Positions 8,158-15,142 of a stretch of DNA of 24,778 bases are shown piece after piece (position 1 is the stretch's first letter; each line of letters begins with the position of its first letter). This DNA comes from Alphaproteobacteria bacterium UBA4588 (GTDB lineage Bacteria; Pseudomonadota; Alphaproteobacteria; Puniceispirillales; Puniceispirillaceae). Where the stretch lies: positions 1 through 24,778 of the forward strand of contig DGJU01000063.1 in assembly GCA_002387605.1 (NCBI GenBank), written 5' to 3'. The notes under the pieces were generated by a model. That model was not told the DNA's origin. It did not search any database and saw only the letters and a list, made by a program, of their open reading frames with translations. Both the position numbers and the translations under genes were made by a program.

Positions 8158-9413
8158 TTGAACCTGTCTGTCCGATACGGCGTCAGGTCAATATCAGGCG
8201 TGGTGCCTGTCAGACAATCGGCAATGATGCGGCCAGTTGTGGGTGCTTGGCTCAAGCCAAAATGGCCATGGCCAAAAGCAGCAAATAAGCCATCAACACC
8301 ATCTACCGGTCCGATGCAAGGCAGGCTATCTGGGAAGGTTGGTCTGCGGCCCATCCACGGTTCTGCCTGTTCGGTATTAATTGCCGGAAATAAATTTTTC
8401 AGCGCTTTTTTGAAGATAAAGGCACGGCGGTTATCTGCATCTGCTTCGATACCGGCAAATTCAGCTGTTCCGGCAATCCGAATGCCGGCCTGCATTTGGC
8501 TGGCAACACACATATGTTCAACATCCATCAGAGAATTATGAATGGTTACGCCTGGATTGCGACATAATAAATGGTATCCGCGCTCAGCTTCTAGGGGAAG
8601 CTTATAGCCAAATGGCCGAAGCAATGATGCTGACCAAACGCCGGCTGCCAGCACGATGTTATTGGCGCGAAAGTCACTATCCTGACATTCTACCAACCAC
8701 CCGCCAGCCTCAGATTTGAGCGCTTTTGTTTCAGCCTGAATAAACTGCACACCATGGGCTTTTGCCTTTTCGGCAACTGCTTTGCCAAGGGCAGAAGGGT
8801 TCAGGGCACGGGCTTGCTCATGGATGAGAATAGCTGCCTGATACGCATCTGAAATATCTGGTTCGCGTTCTTTTAACGCGCCAGCAGAAATAAGACTTAG
8901 CGGCACATCTCTTTGCCGCCGCATCTTCCATCCAAAATGGTCTAGATTAGCCTGCTCTGCCTGTTTATAGGCAAATACATAGACAGAATCTTGGATAAGC
9001 TCCACTTCTGTTCTGTCAGACAACAAGGCGCGATAATGAGACGGTGAATTACGGCTTAAGGCCATCATCGCATCACCAATACCATCAACCTTATCCGCCT
9101 TGCCAGCGGCAAGAAACCGCAAAGCCCATGGCAAGAAAGAGGCTGCATATCCTTTGCGAATAAAAATCGGACCTTCAGGGTCAATAAGCCATTTTGGGAT
9201 ACGCCGCCATAAGCCGGGGACAGATTGCGGCACACAGCTCCACGGTGAGATTACACCGGCATTCCCGAAGCTGGCGCCCTCGCAAGGCGGCTGCCGATCA
9301 ATGACAGTAACAGACAAGCCCCGTTCAGCAAGCTGAAGCGCAGAGCTTACGCCGATAATACCGGCTCCGATAATAATAACATCACTTTGTTTTTGTGATT
9401 TATGACTACCCAT
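8154..9413 (-). CDS. D-amino-acid dehydrogenase (DadA-like FAD flavoprotein)
   Basis: A 419-residue DadA-type flavoprotein. DVIIIGAGIIGVSSALQLA covers residues 11-29, and CEGASFGNAGVISPWS, the DadA signature for the FAD loop, follows. WMGRRPTFPDSLPCIGP and GHGHFGLSQAPTTGR form the C-terminal active-site and flavin segments. DadA enzymes deaminate D-amino acids to keto acids and pass electrons to the respiratory chain. The ATG at 9413 is preferred because it overlaps the cupin stop by only 8 bp; the frame to 9455 would add 14 residues without the motif. Its place in the operon suggests that the imported compound contains, or is converted to, a D-amino acid or an N-substituted D-configured product. 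Confidence 0.85.
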   Translation of the reverse strand: MGSHKSQKQSDVIIIGAGIIGVSSALQLAERGLSVTVIDRQPPCEGASFGNAGVISPWSCVPQSVPGLWRRIPKWLIDPEGPIFIRKGYAASFLPWALRFLAAGKADKVDGIGDAMMALSRNSPSHYRALLSDRTEVELIQDSVYVFAYKQAEQANLDHFGWKMRRQRDVPLSLISAGALKEREPDISDAYQAAILIHEQARALNPSALGKAVAEKAKAHGVQFIQAETKALKSEAGGWLVECQDSDFRANNIVLAAGVWSASLLRPFGYKLPLEAERGYHLLCRNPGVTIHNSLMDVEHMCVASQMQAGIRIAGTAEFAGIEADADNRRAFIFKKALKNLFPAINTEQAEPWMGRRPTFPDSLPCIGPVDGVDGLFAAFGHGHFGLSQAPTTGRIIADCLTGTTPDIDLTPYRTDRFK

Positions 9414-9774
9414 TATCCTGCTCGTATATCTCAATATCAGTTCGGTCATTGCCAACAGGCGGCGCAGACATTACCAGCAACCGCAACGGCATATCGCTCT
9501 GATTGGCAATCATATGAGCGCTGCCAGCAGCTATCATGACACAATCTGCTGACGCAAGACGTGCAACTCTGCCATCTATCGTGACCTGCGCTTCGCCACT
9601 TAGAATATAATAGCTTTGTGAGACCCTCTTATGCTTATGCAGTCTCTCAGAACAACCTGCTGCTATTTCCTCTTCCTTAACCTCAAAGGCATCACACTGC
9701 GCAAGTGGCCAGCCCCGACCGCCGTCTCCCCAGTGATAGGGGGAGGCTCGGCGGTGAGAAAAAATAGCTGCCAT
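9406..9774 (-). CDS. Cupin-domain protein
   Basis: A 122-residue single-domain cupin. Motif 1 is HKHKRVSQSYYILSG: the two histidines are present, but the usual glutamate ligand position appears to be Gln. Motif 2 supplies the third histidine in AAGSAHMI. It may bind a metal with an altered ligand set, or a small molecule without catalysis. It lies 4 bp after the TRAP permease stop and overlaps the DadA-like start by 8 bp. Cupins in catabolic operons are often isomerases, epimerases, dioxygenases or sensors; nothing here picks between them. A near-palindrome falls in its first codons (9718-9755). Confidence 0.75.
   Translation of the reverse strand: MAAIFSHRRASPYHWGDGGRGWPLAQCDAFEVKEEEIAAGCSERLHKHKRVSQSYYILSGEAQVTIDGRVARLASADCVMIAAGSAHMIANQSDMPLRLLVMSAPPVGNDRTDIEIYEQDNG
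9718..9755 (-). repeat. Bulged GC-rich inverted repeat in the first cupin codons
   Basis: ACCGCCG-T-CTCCCC (9718-9731) can pair with GGGGAG-GCT-CGGCGGT (9740-9755), leaving an 8-nt loop and a 1-versus-3-nt internal loop. It starts about 20 nt inside the cupin gene, just after the TRAP permease stop. A stable stem here could affect translation or transcript processing at the transporter/enzyme boundary. Confidence 0.4.
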
Positions 9775-9778
9775 TACA

Positions 9779-11869
9779 TCATGCCCTTACGTCTGATAGG
9801 TCTCTGCGCCGGTAGGCCCAAATCTGCCATGCCAGAACGGGCACAGCAAAGAACATGGCGTAAATCGTCGACTGAAATGATGGTGCCACAAGGAAAATAC
9901 CAGCAAAGCCAAAGAGCAGGCGACTAGGCCCATTCATACTCACGAGGAAGTAACCGGCAACTGACGCTGAAAGTAAGAATACGCCAAGGCCACAGGTAAT
10001 GACCGTATGGAAAAATTCCTGCCAGGTGAAATAATCATCCAGAACAATCAGCATCGCAGGCGAATAGACAAACACCATTGGAACAAGCAATTTGCCAATG
10101 CCGAGTGAAAAGGCAGACAGTCCTGTCTTGAACGGATTGGCGCCGGCTATTCCTGCTGCGGCATAAGCAGAGGCGCAGACGGGCGGGGTAATTTCTGAAA
10201 TAACGCCATAGTAAAGAACGAACAGGTGGGATGCTAATGGTGGAATGCCAAGTTCAGCCAGAGCCGGCTGAGCCACAGTTGCCAGCATGACATAAAGGGC
10301 TGTTGTGGGAAGTCCTGCACCCATCAAAATACAGGTAACAGCGATCAGGATGAGTGAAATGAACAGTGTAAGCTCACTCAAGCTGAATTCGATGAAAGGA
10401 ATATAGGAGAAAAACTCTAACAGTGATTCGCCCATACCAAGGGCGCTGTTGGTTACCATAAACCCGAGCCTGAAACCAAGGCCTGTAGCGTTTACAACGC
10501 CAACAACAATACCGATCGCAGCACAGACAGCACCAACCGAGAGCGCATATTTAACCCCTTGGGATGCCCCCGCCAGCAAATCACCAATACCAATCCGGTG
10601 GTTAGGATTAATAAACCCAACAATCAATATTGCCGTAATACCCCAGAACGCTGCCATATGTGGCGAGTATCCAGAAAATAAAACATAGACCAAAACAATA
10701 AGAGGAATGGCTGTCATCCATCCTTGCTTCAACACTGACCATAATTGAGGAATCTGATCTGCTGATAATCCCTTCAGCCCAAGCTTTTTGGCTTTGAAGT
10801 GAACAATGGACATGACGCCAATGTAATGCATGGCAGCAGGAATAGCGGCGGCTATCACGACTGTGCTATAGGGAATTTCAAGAAATTCAGCCAGTACGAA
10901 GGCAGCAGCGCCCATAATCGGCGGCGTAATTTGCCCGCCTGCGCTTGCAGCAGCTTCGACGCCGCCGGCAAAATGACCGGGATACCCGCTCTTTTTCATG
11001 TTTGGAATAGTGAGCGAGCCTGTTGAAACGGTATTTGCAATAGACGAGCCGGATATTGTGCCAAACAACGCAGATGAAACCACAGATACCTTTGCTAATC
11101 CTCCGGTATATCGGCCAGCTACCACGGTTGCGATATCAACAAAGAATTGCCCCAGCCCAATTCTTTGAGCCAGCACACCAAATAGAACAAAATGAAATAC
11201 GACTGTTGAGACAATCCATAATGTTATTCCAAAGATACCAAGATCAGGGAAATACATATTATTCACAAACAGGGACCAGCTAAGCCCGGGATGTCTTAAA
11301 ATCTGAATCGGGATATGGGGGCCTAGAACCGCATAGCCAATAAAAATTAGAATGATGATCGGCACGATTATGCCAATTGTCCGCCTGACCGCTTCGAGTA
11401 AAACAATGATGAGAAGCGTGCCGAAAACCACATCTACAGGAAGCGGAACACCCATCCGCAGAACCTGCTCTGGGATGAAATAGGTGAAGCCAAAAAAGTT
11501 AATCTCAAAGCCATACCACGTCACACCTACATAAAGTGACGCTGCAATCCCCATGATCATCAAGGCCCAGTCGTAAAACGGAACACCAAGGGGCGAGAAT
11601 ATACCTTTTCGCGGGGAATCCCAGTCATAACTAGATTTAAAGGCAGGAAAAGAAATAAAGATTAAGATGAGAACGCCGGAGATATGCGCGCCCATATGCC
11701 AGTAGTCAACAGGCACGCCAATGCCTGCTGTGACATAATGATAAATTGCAAAAATAACGCTAAAATAAAAGACAAATTTAGAAAGCCAGGGACTGATGGG
11801 ACGGGTGCGCAATGAGTCATCATATTTGCTCTCGAGTGAGAGCGCCCGCTCAAGACTAAACTTTTCCAT
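9779..11869 (-). CDS. TRAP transporter permease, fused small and large membrane subunits (TAXI type)
   Basis: A 696-residue integral membrane protein. The N-terminal part up to about residue 170 corresponds to a DctQ-like small subunit, and the rest is a DctM-like large subunit with many hydrophobic helices. Conserved DctM segments are visible, such as SSALFGTISGSSIANTVSTG, GGQITPPIMGAAAF, GAGLPTTALYVM and SEITPPVCASAYAAAGIAG. The fused form is the rule for TAXI-type TRAP systems. It moves an organic anion or amino acid across the inner membrane with Na+ or H+, using the periplasmic protein encoded just upstream. AAGGA lies about 9-10 bp before the ATG. A strong hairpin separates it from the binding-protein gene. 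Confidence 0.93.
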   Translation of the reverse strand: MEKFSLERALSLESKYDDSLRTRPISPWLSKFVFYFSVIFAIYHYVTAGIGVPVDYWHMGAHISGVLILIFISFPAFKSSYDWDSPRKGIFSPLGVPFYDWALMIMGIAASLYVGVTWYGFEINFFGFTYFIPEQVLRMGVPLPVDVVFGTLLIIVLLEAVRRTIGIIVPIIILIFIGYAVLGPHIPIQILRHPGLSWSLFVNNMYFPDLGIFGITLWIVSTVVFHFVLFGVLAQRIGLGQFFVDIATVVAGRYTGGLAKVSVVSSALFGTISGSSIANTVSTGSLTIPNMKKSGYPGHFAGGVEAAASAGGQITPPIMGAAAFVLAEFLEIPYSTVVIAAAIPAAMHYIGVMSIVHFKAKKLGLKGLSADQIPQLWSVLKQGWMTAIPLIVLVYVLFSGYSPHMAAFWGITAILIVGFINPNHRIGIGDLLAGASQGVKYALSVGAVCAAIGIVVGVVNATGLGFRLGFMVTNSALGMGESLLEFFSYIPFIEFSLSELTLFISLILIAVTCILMGAGLPTTALYVMLATVAQPALAELGIPPLASHLFVLYYGVISEITPPVCASAYAAAGIAGANPFKTGLSAFSLGIGKLLVPMVFVYSPAMLIVLDDYFTWQEFFHTVITCGLGVFLLSASVAGYFLVSMNGPSRLLFGFAGIFLVAPSFQSTIYAMFFAVPVLAWQIWAYRRRDLSDVRA

Positions 11870-11895
11870 ACTTATTATTCCTTAAAAAAATCGGC

Positions 11896-11931
11896 AAAAA
11901 AAGTGGGGCCGATCACGTGATCGGCCCCACT
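11896..11931 (-). terminator. Perfect 15-bp stem hairpin plus T-tract between TAXI SBP and permease
   Basis: Positions 11902-11931 form a perfect 30-bp palindrome centred on CACGTG. On the minus strand it is followed by seven T residues (A7 at 11896-11902 on the plus strand). It begins 8 bp after the binding-protein stop. It has the form of an intrinsic terminator acting on the transporter transcript, probably with partial read-through so that the binding protein is made in excess of the permease. Confidence 0.85.
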
Positions 11932-11938
11932 AGTTTAC

Positions 11939-12931
11939 TTACATCAAGCCAGCTTCTTTGTAGAAGCGCTCAGCACCAGGGTGCAGAGGAATGAGCACGC
12001 CTTTCAGCGCAGTCGATGGCTGGATTGCTTTACCTTTTGGATGGCCTTTGTCCAAAAGCTTACGTGTATTATCGTTCCATAATGCCTTTGTGATCTCATA
12101 GATCAGGTCATCTGGCTGATCAACAGACGTGATTAATTGTCCGTTAACAGCAACTGTATTGACGTCATAGCCAATATTTTCATAGACACCTTTTTCGATC
12201 GTATCCTGAACATAATATGGAATGATTTCGTTGATGGCTTTCTGCTCAGCTGCTGAGAAGCTGTAAAGGTCGAAGCCTTTTGTAGAACCCAACTGAATCA
12301 AAGCTGAAAGAGGTGTTCCTGCAGCATAGAAGAACGCATCAATCTGACCATCAGCAAGCCGCTGGCCACTCTGGCCAACATTCAGCTCATACTCATCTGC
12401 TTTGATGTCATAATGCTTTAGAATCATGCGAACAGAAACTTGTGTGCCTGAGCCTGCAGCCGCAACACCAACTTTCATGCCGTTTAAATCCTTCAAGCTA
12501 TTAAGCTTAGTGCCTTTTTTCAACACTAAGTGCATGCTCTCTGGGTATAGATTAGCAATCACCCGGATTTTGTCTTTTCTATTGCCAACAAACTTGCCTT
12601 CACCCTTGTAGCTTTGCACAACGGTCTGAGCGCCAGCCAAGCCTGCATCAAGTGAGCCTGCCTGAATAGCGTTAGCATTGAAAACTGATGCTGTTGTGGA
12701 CACTGCAATCGCAACTAGTCCTGGAACACCACAGCTTCCGCCTTTATCACATGGGCGTGATCCTGGAGGGTTTGAAACAGCATTCGCGATCAATCCACCA
12801 ATTGGGTAGTATGTTCCGCCTGTTCCGCCAGTACCAATTTTAAAAAATCTCATTTCCTGAGCAGATGCAACACCTGCAAAGGCAAAACTAGCCGCCATCA
12901 CTGCGACGACTGATTTCATCCATCTTTTCAT
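11939..12931 (-). CDS. TAXI-family TRAP transporter solute-binding protein
   Basis: A 330-residue periplasmic binding protein. The N-terminal signal peptide is KRWMKSVVAVMAASFAFAG followed by VASA-QEM, with likely cleavage after residue 24. FKIGTGGTGGTYYPIGG and the CDKGGSCG pair (C61, C67) are hallmarks of the TAXI family, as are NAIQAGSLDAGLAGAQ and VGVAAAGSGTQVSV. Known or suspected TAXI ligands include glutamate/glutamine and other amino-acid-like or carboxylate solutes. AGGAAG precedes the ATG well. It is divergent from a LysR regulator and is the promoter-proximal gene of the long minus-strand operon, so its ligand is probably the substrate of the dehydrogenases downstream. Confidence 0.93.
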   Translation of the reverse strand: MKRWMKSVVAVMAASFAFAGVASAQEMRFFKIGTGGTGGTYYPIGGLIANAVSNPPGSRPCDKGGSCGVPGLVAIAVSTTASVFNANAIQAGSLDAGLAGAQTVVQSYKGEGKFVGNRKDKIRVIANLYPESMHLVLKKGTKLNSLKDLNGMKVGVAAAGSGTQVSVRMILKHYDIKADEYELNVGQSGQRLADGQIDAFFYAAGTPLSALIQLGSTKGFDLYSFSAAEQKAINEIIPYYVQDTIEKGVYENIGYDVNTVAVNGQLITSVDQPDDLIYEITKALWNDNTRKLLDKGHPKGKAIQPSTALKGVLIPLHPGAERFYKEAGLM

Positions 12932-12968
12932 TTTTTCTTCCTCACATAGCTAAAATAAAACGTCTATG

Positions 12969-13057
12969 AAAATGAGAATTCTGGTTTCGGCGTGAGCCAC
13001 CATGAAACCATTTCCTGCTGCTTTTTAACGATAGCACCTTATTGTTATTCTCATTTT
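12969..13057. promoter_or_regulatory. Paired inverted repeats in the LysR/TAXI divergent gap
   Basis: AAAATGAGAAT (12969-12979) is repeated as its exact reverse complement ATTCTCATTTT at 13047-13057. Between them TGGTTTC (12982-12988) and GAAACCA (13004-13010) form a second perfect inverted repeat with a 15-bp spacer. These lie 38-126 bp before the binding-protein start and upstream of the LysR start. They are plausible binding sites for the LysR product, which usually acts on its divergent gap. Confidence 0.4.
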
Positions 13058-13092
13058 TTCACGTCGAAGTGACGATTAGACCGGTGAAACAC

Positions 13093-13121
13093 TATTTACT
13101 CAAGCAATAAAAACTGTTCAA
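13093..13121 (-). promoter_or_regulatory. Candidate sigma70-type promoter for the TAXI operon
   Basis: On the minus strand TTGAAC (13116-13121) and TAAATA (13093-13098) are separated by 17 bp, a reasonable -35/-10 pair. It would give a leader of about 155 nt containing the inverted repeats at 12969-13057. The -10 match is only moderate, so this is a candidate. Confidence 0.3.
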
Positions 13122-13186
13122 TGTATAAATAAAACCTATAGTGTGATTAGGTCTTTATTATTATCATCCGTTTATGTGGAAATGAT

Positions 13187-14149
13187 ATGCTCAAACTATG
13201 GCATCTGACTGTTATTAGAGAAGTCATAAAAACAGGGTCAATTTCAAAAGCAGCCTCTGAACTTGGCCGATCTCAGCCGGCATTGAGCCTTGTTATTTCG
13301 GATGCTGAGCGGCTGATCGGCTACAAGCTGTTTGAGCGGGCCCATGGACGGTTGCAGCCAGTACCTGAGGCTCATTTTTTTCTCGAACGATCCGAAGAAA
13401 TCCTCGAAAAGATGAATGATCTTGAGCGTTTTATGCAGCATGATTCTAGTCACTTTTTTCAGATTCGGGTTGCTTGTATGCCTGTATTGTCGGAATTCTT
13501 CATGCCACAGAAAATCGCAGCATTTTCAAAACATAATTCTGATGTTAGATTTTTTATGCGTGCCCAAACATCATCTCGGGTACTGGAGAGCATAGCCTCT
13601 CAGCAATTTGATCTCGGGTTTGCCGAACAGCCTCAGCCATCCAATCTTTATACCACACGAAATTTTAAAATGGGTTCGGTGATAGCCTTGAGAGCTGACC
13701 ATAAGCTGGCCTCGCATAGAATACTGACTGCAACAGATTTAAGTGGAGAGCCGTTTGTCACCTTTCTGCCGCATCACCATCTTACCAGAGGCCTTCAGGC
13801 AGCTTTTGATGAGGCAGGCGCTATGTTGAATATTCCATTTTCTTTGCAAAATGGCGTAGCCCAATATGCCATCGTTGAGAGTGGGCAGGCGGTTGGCTTT
13901 ATGTCTTTGTTAAATGTCTGGCTGTATCAGCAAATCGGAAATCATCAGCATGATAAGGGCGGGTCGAAAATTGTCTTTCGGCCATTTGTGCCGATGATTC
14001 ATCAAAACATAAGCCTTATCACGCCGCGTCATCGCACCTTATCGCAAATCAGCCAGCAATTTGCCAATGAGGTAGAGGTCTCAATAAATGATATCCTGCT
14101 GTCAACAAAACGTGATTTTCAGCTTGAGGATTCAGATTTTTCTAATTGA
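13187..14149 (+). CDS. LysR-family transcriptional regulator
   Basis: A 320-residue LTTR. The N-terminal winged HTH is clear in KTGSISKAASELGRSQPALSLVISDAE (split here across residues 15-41), followed by KLFERAHGRLQPVPEA. The effector domain runs from about residue 91. Its order of blocks (RVACMPVLSEFFMP, ESIASQQFDLGFAEQPQ, LVPF-like C-terminal strand IVFRPFVP) recalls the OccR/NocR-type opine regulators, though this is from memory rather than a search. It is divergent from the TAXI binding protein and probably controls it. Its 3' end overlaps the convergent arginase-family gene by 31 bp. Confidence 0.88.
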   Translation: MLKLWHLTVIREVIKTGSISKAASELGRSQPALSLVISDAERLIGYKLFERAHGRLQPVPEAHFFLERSEEILEKMNDLERFMQHDSSHFFQIRVACMPVLSEFFMPQKIAAFSKHNSDVRFFMRAQTSSRVLESIASQQFDLGFAEQPQPSNLYTTRNFKMGSVIALRADHKLASHRILTATDLSGEPFVTFLPHHHLTRGLQAAFDEAGAMLNIPFSLQNGVAQYAIVESGQAVGFMSLLNVWLYQQIGNHQHDKGGSKIVFRPFVPMIHQNISLITPRHRTLSQISQQFANEVEVSINDILLSTKRDFQLEDSDFSN

Positions 14150-15069
14150 AGCATCAGAAGCTTCAGGATAAGGCGGCCCACCCCGATGAGTGATATCTGA
14201 TTAACATCATTTTCAGGTGCCAGCTCGACAACATTCAGCCCCACAATATCACCCTTGCGCGCAAGGCCTTCAAATAGCTCTATAATATGCCACCAACTCA
14301 GCCCTCCAGGCGCAAGAGCAATGGTGCCAGGCATTACTGACGGGTCAAGGCCATCTACGTCGAGGCTCACAAAAAACCGACCTCCATTTGGCAAGCTGTC
14401 AATAACCTGCTGGATACCATGGGTGCAAATATCGCGTGCCGGATGGATATGGGCGCCCCAGTTGCGGGCATCATCAATATCCTCTTGCCGGGAGCTGCCG
14501 AATGAGCGGATTCCTATCTGATGAATTGCTGTGATGTGGGGGAGCTCTGAGGCGCGGCGCATCGGGCTTGAATATCCATCTTTCTCGCCATATCGCTCGT
14601 CACGCCAGTCAAGGTGGGCATCAATCTGAATCAGTGTAACATCGGATAAGCCGTCAAGGCCTCTTACGACTGGGTTGGTGATGCCGTCATCACCGCCAAT
14701 AGAAACAGGCAGAATGCCTTTGCTAATAGCAAATCTAACGGCCTGCTCTGCTGCGATATAATGCTGTTCTACATCATCGGCAAAAAGCGGTATGTCCCCG
14801 CCATCTGCAATTGTTATTGCTGCTAGGGGCGCGCTAGGATCTCCGTCTGCCTCAATCGCATCAGTATCAATGACGATGCGCGACGAGGCCTTGCGTAATG
14901 CGGTGGGCGCTGTGGACTGATTGTTAGGAAACGCTGATGCTGCGTAAGGTTTGCCATGTGGTACACCAAAAATAACGGCCTGTGTCTCCAGCTCTTGCCA
15001 GTCTGTGACAAGCTGAAGATTGATGAAGCTGCCGGAGTGAGGGGCGGTGGTCTTTGGAATGCTGCTCAT
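14119..15069 (-). CDS. Arginase/agmatinase-family ureohydrolase (GGDD variant)
   Basis: A 316-residue protein of normal ureohydrolase length. Metal-binding blocks are IGGDDGIT (D127, D128), IDAHLDWRDE (D150, H152, D154), SLDVDGLDP (D237, D239) and VELAP (E282). The usual GGDHS histidine is Asp128, which changes one metal ligand. The DWRDE block with YSSPMRRASE marks a subfamily distinct from classical arginase or SpeB, as far as I recall. It should hydrolyse a guanidino or amidino compound to an amine plus urea. AAGG lies 8 bp before the ATG. It follows the PLP enzyme by 73 bp on the same strand and overlaps the LysR gene at the 3' end. Arginine, agmatine and guanidinobutyrate are candidate substrates, not established ones. 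Confidence 0.85.
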   Translation of the reverse strand: MSSIPKTTAPHSGSFINLQLVTDWQELETQAVIFGVPHGKPYAASAFPNNQSTAPTALRKASSRIVIDTDAIEADGDPSAPLAAITIADGGDIPLFADDVEQHYIAAEQAVRFAISKGILPVSIGGDDGITNPVVRGLDGLSDVTLIQIDAHLDWRDERYGEKDGYSSPMRRASELPHITAIHQIGIRSFGSSRQEDIDDARNWGAHIHPARDICTHGIQQVIDSLPNGGRFFVSLDVDGLDPSVMPGTIALAPGGLSWWHIIELFEGLARKGDIVGLNVVELAPENDVNQISLIGVGRLILKLLMLQLEKSESSS

Positions 15070-15142
15070 GATAGATGCCTTGTTGGTGTTTTGTGGTCTC
15101 TAGTGGCGTAATCTTGGGCTGGCCAGACAAGCTGATAGCCGG

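Noticed and set aside
4242..9413. Assignment as a hydrogen cyanide synthase (hcnABC) operon
   Set aside because: The subunit plan is similar, but the same plan is shared by opine oxidases and proline/hydroxyproline dehydrogenases, and a transporter with a DadA-like enzyme fits catabolism better.
13187..13187. Hydroxyproline catabolism locus
   Set aside because: No proline racemase/epimerase, dihydrodipicolinate-synthase-like dehydratase or ketoglutarate semialdehyde dehydrogenase is present in the window.
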